From positions 1 through 49,429 of the forward strand of contig JBNGIS010034211.1 in assembly GCA_049999725.1 (NCBI GenBank): a stretch of 49,429 bases of DNA. Reading direction: 5' to 3'. This stretch comes from Haplomitrium mnioides. Its lineage: Eukaryota; Marchantiophyta; Haplomitriopsida; Calobryales. The translations under genes and the position numbers were made by a program. The notes under the pieces are model-generated. The model was not told the origin of the DNA. It saw only the letters and a program-made list of their open reading frames with translations, and made no database searches. Below are positions 10,750-21,199 of this stretch, one piece after another (position 1 is the first letter of the stretch; every line of letters begins with the position of its first letter).

Positions 10750-10857
10750 AATAGCCGCTACTTTGAAACATGAGCAAACTACTCAAAACATGAACTTTTT
10801 TTTTATGAAAAAATGTAGTTTTTGAGCTATAAAAAACATAGAAAATAAGGTTATTTT
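10750..10857 (-). repeat. Left TIR of element B, outer part
   Basis: Reverse complement matches 8810-8922 (A2 end) and about 41560-41664 (B right end). The TIR resumes at 17884 after copia-1; the two parts join cleanly once one copy of the ATTTT duplication is removed. Confidence 0.8.
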
Positions 10858-10968
10858 TGTTATCGCATGAGTGCTGCAGATACACAGGAGTCTCCAGGAG
10901 TGAGTGTTATGAATGAATGAATGATGTAGATGACCACTTACATATGGTTTATATATGTCCATATAACA
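10858..10968 (-). repeat. 3' LTR of copia-1 (111 bp)
   Basis: On the minus strand it starts TGTTATATGGACATATATAA and ends TGCGATAACA. The first ~60 bp match the other LTR closely (the ATGAATGAATGAATGATG run and TTTATATATGTCC are shared). This is an unusually short LTR. It is preceded by the polypurine tract CCAAAGGGGAG (10969-10979). Confidence 0.8.
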
Positions 10969-10979
10969 CTCCCCTTTGG
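10969..10979 (-). other. Polypurine tract of copia-1
   Basis: CCAAAGGGGAG on the minus strand directly abuts the TG of the 3' LTR, the standard plus-strand primer position. Confidence 0.75.
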
Positions 10980-11055
10980 TTGATTCTTCTTCTTCTAATA
11001 ATCAACCACATTTGAGGACTATATGCTATGTAAGTCCAAATCCTATTCTATATGT

Positions 11056-11100
11056 GGTCTCATTAAAACCCTCCCGCTTTCTTCAAAGGGAAAGAGTGCC
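11056..11100 (-). promoter_or_regulatory. Conserved 3' untranslated motif of the copia family
   Basis: Minus-strand GCACTCTTTCCCTTTG..GGGAGGGTTTTAATGAG matches TACTCTTTCCCTCGAACGAG followed by AGGGTTTTAATGAGG in copia-2 (34750-34792). The segment ending in TTTTAATGAGG upstream of the polypurine tract is common in plant copia elements; its role is not known to me. Confidence 0.5.
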
Positions 11101-11492
11101 ACCACATATTTGATAGGTAGAATAGAATATAATGATAGTGTGTGGAGTGTGTATAGGTAGTATAATGTCAAAAATTTTGTCAAAATTCCTTGCTTTCAAA
11201 GTAAAGCAAATTCATTGTGTTGTTGTGCGGTGTTGTTGCGTCTTCATAGTTGTATTGTTGCGTCCTCTCCTTGTGTTCTGAAGATCTATTTGAAAAATGA
11301 TGTCAACGTCAAAAGATGAGAAGTGATGTCAGCTTATGATATAATATGCTCTTGTCATTACATGTATGACATTGAGACAAAATTAGGCATTTCTTTCAAA
11401 ATAAATGATTGTTGTTGTAATCCTTGATATTCATGACTAAAGGTCAGAGAGAGAGACGGAAATAAATAAATAAATAAATAAATATATATATA

Positions 11493-11705
11493 GTTGGATT
11501 CTTGGTGGAGTGCTAGGCATCATCATGACTAAGTTTTCCCGTTACTTCTAGAAAGTGGCAGAAACTCAGTACGACGATTGATCATGACCTACTATCAAGA
11601 ACTGACGAAACCAGCAAGAAGTTGTGGCAGCTTGTCACTGCTACACATAATGAGGCTGAATAGTCTGAAACTTTGTGTCTGACACCACAGAGTCAAGGCT
11701 ACACT
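11493..11705 (+). repeat. Dispersed ~200-bp repeat, copy 2
   Basis: Matches 8034-8235 in the same orientation. It lies in the 3' untranslated part of copia-1, about 520 bp from the LTR. Confidence 0.65.
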
Positions 11706-11802
11706 CTATGCGTGAACAATTGTGATATGTGTAGGTTTTCCTAGACTATTGCAGCTTCCATTTAAGTGTTGTTGTGGTTAGTTTTGCTCTCCACAACTTC
11801 AT

Positions 11803-11805
<3 letters not shown>

Positions 11806-11878
<73 letters not shown>
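11806..11878. repeat. (TA)n microsatellite
   Basis: About 73 bp of uninterrupted TA dinucleotides in the 3' untranslated part of copia-1. Confidence 0.98.
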
Positions 11879-11883
<5 letters not shown>

Positions 11884-13207
11884 GCAATTATTGTATATTG
11901 TTGTGTTGTAATTCCGAGAGTCTTTGTAGACCAAGCCCTTGAGTATGTGCAATGTGCAAGGTGGGTGGAAGTGGTTTGGTGAAGATATCTGTTATGTTAT
12001 CTTTGCTTGCTATCCATTGGACATTTATTTTGTCACCGTGTTGCTTATGGGTGTAAAAAAATTTAGGAGCAATGTGTTTAATCTTGTCACCATTCATAAA
12101 GCCTTGAACAATCTAGTCGACACATGGTCGATTGTCCTCGTATACTATTATAGGAGAATGAAGTAGAGGTTGGCTCGTATTGATGTTGATATGATCAATG
12201 AGTTGTCGGAGCCAGATACTTTCCCTACTAACCTCATGAAGAGCTATGATTTCTGCATGATTGGTCAAGGCAGTAGTAATTGTTTGTTTGGTGCTTTTCC
12301 ATGAGATAGCAATGCTTTCTTTAAGGAAGACATATCCTATTTGAGACTTTGCGTCATCTGGATTAGATAAATACCAGCATCGGCATAACCGACAATATCA
12401 TTTGTTGCATTTTTAGGGAAGAAGAGTCCCATGTCTGTTGTACTTTTCACGTATTTGAAAATGTGTTTGAGCCCATTCCAATGTTAAATGGTGGGCTGGG
12501 AGCTATGCCTTGCGAGCATATTTACTGCAAAAGATATATCAAGCCTAGTCTGATTTGCAAGGTACATGAGAGCTCCTATTGCCGATAGATATGGTTTTTC
12601 TGGTCCCAGAATTTGTTCATGTTTCTTTTGATTTCTGAACATGTCCTTGGTTGGGTCCAAAGATCTCATTTCCATTGGAGTACTCGTTGGATGAGCATTG
12701 TCAATATTGAATTGTTTGAGAATCTTGGCCGTATATGTGGATTGGTTGATTAGAATACCATTTGGCATATGCTCAAACTAGATGCTGAGACAAAAATAAA
12801 GTTCTCCAATGTCTCACAATTCAAATATATCCTTCAGTTTGGTGGTAGTGTTGGCAACTAGAGTTTTTGTGCCAAAAATGTTTATGTCGAATACATAAAG
12901 TGCAACTATGACGTATTCAGAGCCTTGATGTTTCATGAACAAGCATGGAGCAATGTCATCATTTGTAAAATTTAGTGTCATCATTTCTGATTTGAATCTC
13001 TGGTACCAATTTTCGCCACTCTGTTTGAGTCCATATATCGATCTCAAGACTTGAACTGCCATTTGTGTGCCTAATTGATCGATTGGTGATCGAGATGCAT
13101 TAGTAGAATGTTTTGCCAACTTCACATTGTCATGTGGTATACTTTGATGATGGGAGACTAAAGGTGCACTTTGTTGTTGTTCATGCAACTTGTATATATG
13201 TGGGACT

Positions 13208-13399
13208 AAAGGTCCTCTATAGCGTTGTGTGCTCAACAAATTGGCTGGTTGGACTAAAGGTCATTTGAAATATTGCTTGCTCAACGAGTGCGCTGGTTGG
13301 ACTAAAGGTCCATTGAAATGATGCTTGCTCAGTAAGTGCGATGGCTGGACTAAAGGTCTATTGAAATGCTGCTTGCTCAACGAGTGCGCTGGTTGGACT
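13208..13399 (-). repeat. 48-bp minisatellite inside the RT linker of copia-1
   Basis: Four tandem 48-bp units (13208, 13256, 13304, 13352) plus a partial one. On the minus strand they encode a 16-residue unit, GPLVQPAHSLSKQHFN, so the frame is kept across units. Confidence 0.9.
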
Positions 13400-13670
13400 A
13401 AAAGTCCATTGAAATCATTATGCAACTTGCTTTCCATCATTTGGCTTTGTCTTTTCAACATGAGGACTAAAGGTCCTTTATGGATTGGCAGTGGCCTTTT
13501 ACGGATAGTAGGTCCTTTCACTTGTTGGCCATTAGGGACAAAAAATCCGTTTCCCAGATTGAGATCTCTATGGATTAAAGGTCCATTCTGAATCATTGAG
13601 CCTCTGTGAACTAAAGGTCCATTTTTGTAGTGCATATCATGAGGGACAAAAGGTCCAACCTCAAATTTTA

Positions 13671-13872
13671 GGCCATGAGAGACAATAAGTCTGATCTCAA
13701 TATTTCGGCCATGAGAGGCAACAAGTCTAATCTCAATATTTGGGCCATGAGAGACAAAAGGTCTAATCTCAATATTTGGTCCATGAGAAACAAAAGGTCT
13801 AATCTCAATATTTGGGCCATGAGAGACAAAAGGTCTTATCTCAATATTTGGGCCATTTGGGACTAAAGGTTC
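13671..13872 (-). repeat. 36-bp minisatellite inside the RT linker of copia-1
   Basis: Five 36-bp units (13671, 13707, 13743, 13779, 13815) plus a partial one, each differing by 1-5 bases. On the minus strand they encode the 12-residue unit GPNIEIRPFVSH. Between this array and the 48-bp array, further diverged GPLV/GPFV units continue. Confidence 0.92.
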
Positions 13873-14391
13873 ATATGTACTTTGGTTGTTCTCCCCCTTA
13901 ATATGAAATGCTATTCTTGATATAAGTTCATGAGGTGCCTTCATATAAATCTGGGTATCCAGAGTGCCATATAAGTAGGCTGTGATAACATCCATGATGT
14001 GCATAGTAAGATGACGTTGGATAGCAAACGCTATCATATATCTATATGTAATAGTATCCATGACAAGTGAGTATGTGAGGTCATAGTCACGTCCAGGAAT
14101 ATGAGTGTATCATTTGGCCACTAATCTTGCTTTATATCTTGTGACATCACCTTTTGCATTATATTTGCGGACAAAAATAAATCTGTAATCTGTTAGATGC
14201 ATGTCTCAAAGTGCTGGCATGACAGATCCAAATACTTGTCGTTGTATGAGAGAGTCAAGTTCTGAATTTATTGCTTTTTCCCATTGGGGTCAATCGGTTC
14301 TTGATTGTGCTTCTCATACATATAACGGATCAGGCATATCCTTGTTTATAGATTGTGATACAGATAATGCAAATAAATCATCTGTAGAGGT

Positions 14392-16150
14392 CTAGGATAT
14401 GTCCCATATTTGACTAGTATAGGAATAGTCAATTTCTATTTCATCGTTGTGTGCTGCGATGTTTAATGATGTCAATAGTTTAGGCTTATTCTTTGAGCCG
14501 ATAGGTCTACCACGCCTTGCCTTAGGTTGTATATCAGTTGCAAGTGTATCAAAATTTTGAAGTCTTGCTAGAGCATTCGCAGCTTCTATATGTGATTTAG
14601 TAATGTTGGCTGCATTGTTAAATGCGTCGGGCATTTTAATTAATATTTGCTGTAAAATGAGGAGTCCTTTGACTTTGGCATCTGAATGTCCATTTTGTTG
14701 ATTGAAGTCCAATTGGAAGTGCTGGTGCCATATTAAATTTTCCTCAAGTTTGGATTGTACAGCTTTGTACTCTAGTGTCAGATGTGGAAAAGATTCTTCA
14801 AAGAATTGACAATCATCAAATCGAGACTTAAACACATCAGAGGTTGAGGGTTCAAGATATCGGATGATAGAAGGAGATTCAAAACTGATGTATATGCTTT
14901 TTTGTTGTTGTGGTCCCATCTTTGTTTGATATGGTACTAAGATTGCGACAAAGACGAGGCAGCCAAATATGCAAAGATGTGATATATCTATTGGAATCCC
15001 GACTGTAAGTTGGTGTGGGGAATGTTGATTGAATGTAGATGGCCTGTAACGCAATAAAGATGATGCGTGCATGAGTGCATATCCTTATGCAGTAGTGGGG
15101 AGATTTGAATTTTTGCACATTTGTCGGCATAAACATACAATATTCAGTTCCACATGTACACTTTCAAAATGGCATCGCAGGATCTACTATTAAGAGAATA
15201 CAACTCATAGCAAGACCATTACTTCTGAATTCAAATAAGATTTCTCCAATGTTGTCTTCTCTCAGATTTCTAATTGGGTAATCAATGAACTGTGCTAAGA
15301 GTTTCAAGGTTTGGGACAACAGTTTCAAGAAAACCATGTTTTTGGTTGTAAGAAGAGATACTTTTGACCATTTGGATGATACATCAATGGTGATAAGGAA
15401 GTATCAAAATGGTCCCGAAGGTGGGTGGATGGGCCCACAGACATCAACGTGGATTCTCTCGAGGAATCGAGGGATTGTGATTACTATTTTGTCGTGAGAA
15501 GGTGTAGTTCTGAGTTTGCCTTGTACGCATGCCAAGCATGGAGTATTCAATGGCAGTGGATGCACATTCTGTGGTATGCCTTTGCTGTCCTTTTTGATGC
15601 GATAGAACATGTCTCAGCTTAGATGCCCTAGGCGGTTGTGCCATGTTATGGCTGTTGACATCGGTTTGGTGGAGACATAATCTGAAAATATTTTTGTGGT
15701 ATACAATCCAAGTGGTGATAGTGAGAATGATTCTCACATGTTAAAGCCTGCTCTAGTTGGACTTAGGATATGGAGGACTTGAGTGTCCTGAAAAGATTCA
15801 GTTTGAATGTGAAAACCTTTTTGTCATATATCCTGGAAATTGATGAGGTTTCTGGTTGCTACAGGTGCATAAACTGCTGATTTGATATCCAGTCTTGTTC
15901 CATTTGGAAATATAATGGTCGCTAGACCATATCCTTCTTCAATTTGATTATAGCCAGTAATTGTTGTCATAGACCTGGAAGAAGGTTTGATCGATGAGAA
16001 GTACTTGCGGTCTTGCAAAATAATGTGCGAAGATTCGTTGTATACTATACAGGTTATCTCATATCCATATGTCTGGTTGGATAGTGATGAATGAGTCATG
16101 TGACTTTCACGATGTACATTGCATTGTGGATATTCATCCATGTCTGCCAA
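14392..16150 (-). pseudogene. Copia-1 protease and integrase
   Basis: Minus strand. 15824-16150: protease region, where VYNESSHIILQDRKYF stands for the usual DSGxSHIIL (catalytic Asp lost). 15404-15610: pre-integrase/integrase zinc finger end (CLACVQGK) and the first catalytic Asp in LERIHVDVCGPIHPPSGPF. 14392-15072: integrase C-terminal part (ISHLCIFGCLVFVAILVP; PQQQKSIYISFESPSIIRYL). The sequence closely parallels copia-2, so both belong to one family. Confidence 0.85.
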
Positions 16151-16499
16151 TTTCAGTAAGTTTCCCTATACCTCATGATTGTGAGGTCTGGTACTTTGTT
16201 GATATAGTCATGCTAGGTGCGCAGGATCTCTACATGTGGGCTGGGTGTGGCCACGTGTACCATATCAATTGCATGTGGTTTGCTACTGTCGTGGATTTGA
16301 CAGGTTTTGCCAGCCTTTATAGAGTTGTCTGCCTCCTATGTTGTTCCATATGCGTTGATACACATTTTCTGGTGTTGTCGATATACGAAGATTGGAATGT
16401 CTATCCTTGTTGTTGGGAGTCAAAGGTTGACTGTTGGTCGGGCGGTTATTACTCCCCCTAAATTTGGAGTTACCTCTATCTTTTCTTTGGAAAAATGTT

Positions 16500-17145
16500 T
16501 GTTCTTGGAGCAAGGGTAGAGACTGGTTCTTGTAAAATGTGATTCAGGGTTCTAATAAGGAGCAACAAACCATGGGGGTCTCTTCTTTGCATTTTCCACG
16601 AGAAGAAATTGATGTTTTTCAGCCAGTAGCATGCATGCTATGAGTTTAGAGTACTGAGTGAATCGCATATTGCGATATTGAGATGCCAAAATGAGATTGC
16701 TTACAAGAAATGTTGATAGAATTTTCTTTATTTGTTCTTCATTGATCATAGAGTGACCGCAGATTGCAAGTTGTGAGACAATACAAAATAGTTCACTATT
16801 GTAGTGTACAATAGATGTATGGTCCTGAACTCGTAAGTTAATCCAATTGTATCTCGCTGCAGGGAGCGATACACTTGTCAGATGGTCGAATCTGAGCTTC
16901 AGCTCTTCTCATAGTAGATAGAGACTATGATAATTCAGGTATTAAAGTCCTAGGGATTCCACCAGGTGGTGTCTGATCAGGATTAGGGCTCTTGCTGCAT
17001 CACACGGGGTGATATTTTCAACTGTGTTTATGACTTCACAGAGAGCCTTGGATGTTAAATAAATTGCAACGTCTAGTGACCAAGAACAGTAGTTGGAGCC
17101 ATCCAGTTTCAGAGCCTGAAATTTCAGAGATTCGATAGATGTCAT
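16500..17145 (-). pseudogene. Copia-1 gag
   Basis: Starts with ATG at 17145: FQALKLDGSNYCSWSLDVAI is the typical N-terminus of plant copia Gag. It continues after frameshifts with MRFTQYSKLIACMLLAEKH (16552-16749), parallel to copia-2 Gag. The zinc knuckle is not readable. Confidence 0.8.
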
Positions 17146-17766
17146 TGTGGATCTGTTCTCTACCTTGCTGAGAATACCTATGAATGAGATAGATGAACCA
17201 GAACTTCTTGCGAATGTAGTTGCTGGGTCAGGGCTATGATGGTCTGTACTTGGTACAAATGGATGATGGACCTGACTTTTGGTCGATCACGGACCCTGGT
17301 ACCTGTTTATGTTTTATGCCTTAAGTGGAAAAGTCAAAAATTGAAATGAAAATAGGAAAGAATGGACCAACTGCGTATCGATTGGTATAAACACCGAGAA
17401 ATGAAATGAGAAATGAATGTTGCTAATGAATAAAGAGACTGCATTGTGTACGTATGTATCTACTGCTTTTGATGTGCCGATAGCATGTCCTCCTAGATCT
17501 TCCTTGTGTGTATCCTCCTAGAGCTAAAATAGAGCCTAGTCCTCATATCGTTGTGTTGCCTCTCTACAATACTGATTCTATCACAAGAGAAAAAGTAACC
17601 GTTGCAGGTATGGCTAGCTAGGGGTTGATCTCAGGAGGTGACAGGGGTCAACGTGTCTTGTTAGTATGATTCGCTTGCAACCTCTATCAGAAGTAGTTCA
17701 GAATCAACAAGTATGTCCCTTTTAAGGGATAGATTCATTCAGAGAATAGAAAGTAATCAATGGAAG
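17146..17766 (-). other. Copia-1 leader
   Basis: About 0.6 kb between the 5' LTR and gag. No gene and no clear primer-binding site were found. Confidence 0.5.
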
Positions 17767-17767
17767 A

Positions 17768-17883
17768 TGATCAAAAAAATGGGTTGAGAAATGTGAACTA
17801 GTAAGTTTCCAAGAGTAAGTAGTATGAATGAATGAATGATGTGGATGACCACTTACATAGGGTTTATATATGTCCTTATAACA
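17768..17883 (-). repeat. 5' LTR of copia-1 (inner edge approximate)
   Basis: The outer edge is firm: minus-strand TGTTATAAGGACATATATAA at 17883 next to the target duplication. Homology to 10858-10968 is strong for ~60 bp and weak beyond, so the inner edge near 17768 is estimated from length. Confidence 0.65.
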
Positions 17884-18407
17884 ATTTTTGAAAAAAAACT
17901 TTGTGACGTTTTGAGCTTCATTTTTTGCCACTTGAGCAAGCATGACGAAGCAAGACTCAATTTAATTATACAAAATTGAACGACATTCTTAGTTTTTATG
18001 AAAATATTGGAAATCTTGAAATTGATGAAAAGTATAAAAGTTATGGTATGTTTTCATAAGAAACTTGGATTTTTCTTTGATTACATTTCAAAGCCCTAAA
18101 ATTTAAATAAACATCAAAACAAGTTATTTTGAAATAAGTTTGGTTACACAAACTTTATACACGTGTAGACGTGGTGCTCCTAAAAACTTTTTTTTTTTGA
18201 AAAAAAAATAGAAAACAAGAGTAAAAAGCAGACTAGAAATCAAGGTAATGAGTTTAGAATCATAAGGCATAATAACCAACAAAACAAAATATTGCATGGA
18301 TTTTGGGGCTTTATTTTTAAGCTGAAGCAAGAAAGACAAACTTTCTTTTGTAGTTGAAAATCCATGTGCTCAAAGGTTGAAGTGGCTACATTTTAGAAGG
18401 TAACAAC
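17884..18407 (-). repeat. Left TIR of element B, inner part
   Basis: Reverse complement matches A2 (about 6120-6345 and 8536-8790) and B right end (about 41044-41560), for example the shared CATGGATTTTCAACTACAAA block. It runs into an assembly gap. Confidence 0.8.
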
Positions 18408-18507
18408 NNNNNNNNNNNNNNNNNNNNNNNNNNNNNNNNNNNNNNNNNNNNNNNNNNNNNNNNNNNNNNNNNNNNNNNNNNNNNNNNNNNNNNNNNNNNN
18501 NNNNNNN
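18408..18507. other. Assembly gap (100 N)
   Basis: Nominal-size gap within or at the inner edge of the left TIR of B. The flanks do not share an obvious overlap. Confidence 0.95.
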
Positions 18508-19471
18508 GGTTCTTGTTTCATTTTTTGCTCTCAAAAACCAAATTTGAAAATTTAGCATCCAAAATCATGAATTTGATGCTAGTAATGCTCGTTTGCAAAA
18601 AAAAAAAAATGTAAATTTATGTATCAAAATTGCTTATTTCAAGTTCACAATGTATTCAAAACAAATATTCTTATGAGAATATTATCAAATTTTCTTTTAT
18701 AATTTCTTCTTTAGAAAGAATGAGCATCACCGAACAAAAAATATACAGAATGTACACGACATTTGTTGCAAAATCTTTTCAAAACTAACCATGATATTAG
18801 TAATTTCAAAATTTGATGAAAACATTCAAATTTTATCAAAAACATATTCAATCAAAAAAGATGTTAAGCACACATGAACTTTGAATCATAGTCTTAAAGC
18901 TTATGCACGTAGAGACCATTGAAGCAACATTGCACTTGGAATGCAGAAGCTCAGACACGCGTGGAATGTTGAGGCTGTTACATGCACAAACTTTGAACTA
19001 GAACCCAAATGTGTAGGCACAAGAGGATTGTTGAAGCAAAATTGTGAAAAGACCGCTAAAACCAACGCGCATTTGGACAACTGAAGTTGATGCAAGCTTG
19101 AACAACTAAAGCCCATGCGTGCTTGGATAATTGAAGCCCGCACCAACTTGAACAACTAAAGCCTATGTATGCATTGACAACTAAAGCCCACGCTAACGCG
19201 TATGGACAACTAAAGCCTAGGCAAACACGAACTGCCAAGTAATTGGACGTAGGGACCTTCCATGCAAGCATAAACCTTGTTGCTAATTTTATTGAAAACA
19301 AATATGTTTTGTTCCAAATAAATTTTGCAAAAAAAATTGAATCGTGAATAAAATACTTAAATTGGATTTGGAATGCAACAAGAAAAAAGAGGAATCAAAT
19401 AATATTTTGTATGAAAAATACGTTATTATGTACAAAAGTAACATCAGTGTGATGTTGCAGCCCTATTCTCT
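18508..19471 (-). repeat. Left subterminal region of element B
   Basis: AT-rich non-coding DNA downstream of the methyltransferase gene. From about 18900 to 19260 it holds repeats of the type 'CCCATGCGTGCTTGG' and 'ACAACTAAAGCC', related to the dyad repeats elsewhere in the element. No gene seen. Confidence 0.5.
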
Positions 19472-20742
19472 TCAAGAAGAATGGTTATCTAAATCTATTG
19501 TGTGAGAAGCTTCAACATCTGCAGCTACTAAAGAGTCATGTTGAGACTTTCCAATCCCATAAATCGCAACAAAATCACCAAATGCACCAACTGTACTAGG
19601 AGGAATAGGCTCCTTGTGGTACGCTATACTATCTATGATTCGGTCACATCGAATAGCAAAGAAGCCATTGTCAAAACTCTCTCTGAAATATAGATATATT
19701 GACGTCCAACATATTCCACTTCGATGTAATTTTGCATTAGCTTTAAAGCACATACAAGGCTTGTGCTGAATAGAGAGCAAAGATCTACAATCCAATCTTG
19801 CTATGTTGTTAAATGGTTAATGAAAAAATTATTTAAAGCTTGAGGTTTTTGGCAAACATTCACAGGAGCATCATCTTCTAGATGTTTAAGCCTGGTTGAC
19901 ACAAGTAGGCAATTGAACATAATTTGCATGATTTGTCAAGAATGCCCACTTGCATCATCCGATCGCAAGTTGAAGACCTTCATGCTCTACTTGCCTACCT
20001 TTGTCCAGTAGCTCAGAGTCCAATACTCGTGGGTGTGAGCGATTTTAGGACCACTCAAATGATGAATATTACTTTTATCCTTGTAGTAACAAAAAAAAAC
20101 ATATAAGACAAAGGAAAAAAAAGTAAAGGAAAAATAAAATAGGTAAACTATGAGATGAAAATTCAAAATAGAACTTGCTAGACGTCATGGTTGATTGCAC
20201 AACAAACCTCTAGTAAAGCATCTTCGACAACGCCACACTACTGCAAAGAGTGGATAATTACAAAAGACCAAAACTCGGAAGTAGTAACAACCGCAAAAGA
20301 AGAAACCATATCAAAAACATCATCCTTCAAGAAGGGTTTAGAATCATCATGCTTACATTTCTTAAGGTTATAACCGGAAGGAATATCAACAATAGCTAAC
20401 GTGAAACATCTTGGTTTCACTAAACCCTTCAACTGTCGAGCATTGGACTCCTCATGGACTTGATAATATGCCACGTTGAGTCTATCAACATAGGAATCCC
20501 GGATATTAAGTCCTCGTCTTGCTCATCAGACCCTCCATCAGTAGACAAGACAACAACTTCATTTAATCATCTTGTTTTCCACTCTCTTGCTTTCTGGTAG
20601 TCAAGCAGAAAAGCAAGGGGTAGGAGACAAGAGTTGGGGATTGATCTTCATTAGCATGGGCTTCTTCAACCCCCAATTTCTTTTGACCTTTAGCAACAGC
20701 CGTCAACTTTTTGGCTAGTTGCTATTTGAATGTTTTTTCTCT
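19472..20742 (-). pseudogene. Methyltransferase exons d and e of the element B gene
   Basis: Exon d (20742-20179) begins after an AACAG acceptor and aligns base for base with 66-628 of A1 (564 versus 563 nt): KGLVKPRCFTLAIVDIPSGY. The intron is about 20178-20080. Exon e gives GPKIAHTHEYWTLSYWTK, then QKPQALNNFFINHL and DLCSLFSTSL, ending at the stop 19472-19474. Several stops are seen. Motif I has lost its glycines, while motif IV keeps Asp but has Ser for Tyr. Confidence 0.75.
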
Positions 20743-21199
20743 CTGTTAAAAAAAGACAAAAACAAGTTAAACTGAAACAAAAACAAAAACTTTGAGTAAT
20801 TGACAAGAAAAGACTAAGTTGCCATGTATGCATGGACTCTCGAGTCTATGCGTACATGGACTTGAGATTCCAAGCTCGCATGCACTTGAGAGTCCATGCA
20901 AGCATGGACTCTCGAGTCCTTGCGCATAAGGAATTTTGAGAGTCCATTCCTGTAGAAACTCTTGAGTCGATGCGCGCATGGGCTCGAGAGTTGGCGCGAG
21001 GTTGGACTCAAGAGTCTGTATGCACAAAGACTCTTAAGAGTCCTTGCACAATTAGACTCAAGAGTCCATGCACGCCTAAACTCTCAAGAGTCCAAGTAGA
21101 CACGAAACTTCAAGTTTATGTGCGCATGGACTCTCAAACCTTTAGAAGAAAAATAAAAACAAATTAGAAATCAAAATTGAAAAAGAAAAAAACACTGAC
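20743..21199 (-). repeat. Intron with an array of strong palindromic repeats
   Basis: About ten units of the form ACTCTCGAGTCCATGCGCGC with a mirrored right arm, between 20820 and 21140. The clearest is a 26-bp palindrome at 20888-20913 (arms GAGAGTCCATGC/GCATGGACTCTC, spacer AA). Flanked by donor GTCAGT (21199) and acceptor AACAG (20743). Confidence 0.8.

Larger units (their letters stand above)
11888..14061 (-). pseudogene. Copia-1 reverse transcriptase and RNase H
   Basis: Reads on the minus strand: IMDVITAYLYGTLDTQIYMK (RT), a long in-frame linker (13030-13900), then LRSIYGLKQSGENWYQRF, then the active-site box ALYVFDINIFG at about 12870-12900 where YVDD is expected (first Asp replaced by Phe), then LSAIGALMYLANQTRLDISF and the RNase H end PKFFYTHKQHGDKI (11888-12097). 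Stops and shifts split it into at least five frames. The enzyme would have copied element RNA into cDNA. Dead copy. Confidence 0.85.
10858..17883 (-). mobile_element. Copia-1: Ty1/copia retrotransposon nested in the left TIR of B
   Basis: Bounded by TGTTAT..ATAACA termini and a perfect 5-bp target duplication ATTTT (10853-10857 and 17884-17888). On the minus strand the order is 5' LTR, gag, protease, integrase, reverse transcriptase, RNase H, polypurine tract, 3' LTR, which is the copia order. The TIR sequence of B continues on both sides, so copia-1 is younger than B. The coding region has many stops and frameshifts. No clear primer-binding site is seen at the inner edge of the 5' LTR. Confidence 0.9.

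Noticed and set aside
11746-11952. Small protein with an Ile-Tyr repeat
   Set aside because: It is only the translation of the (TA)n microsatellite.
13325-13866. Plus-strand reading frames with tandem repeats
   Set aside because: They are shadows of the minus-strand RT linker repeats.
13671-13872. CRISPR-like array (regular 36-bp units)
   Set aside because: The units are directly adjacent without spacers and encode an in-frame peptide repeat within a retrotransposon polyprotein.
17768-17883. tRNA-Met primer-binding site next to the copia-1 5' LTR
   Set aside because: No convincing TGGTATCAGAGC-like sequence lies at the inner edge; a weak match near 17685 is too far and imperfect.
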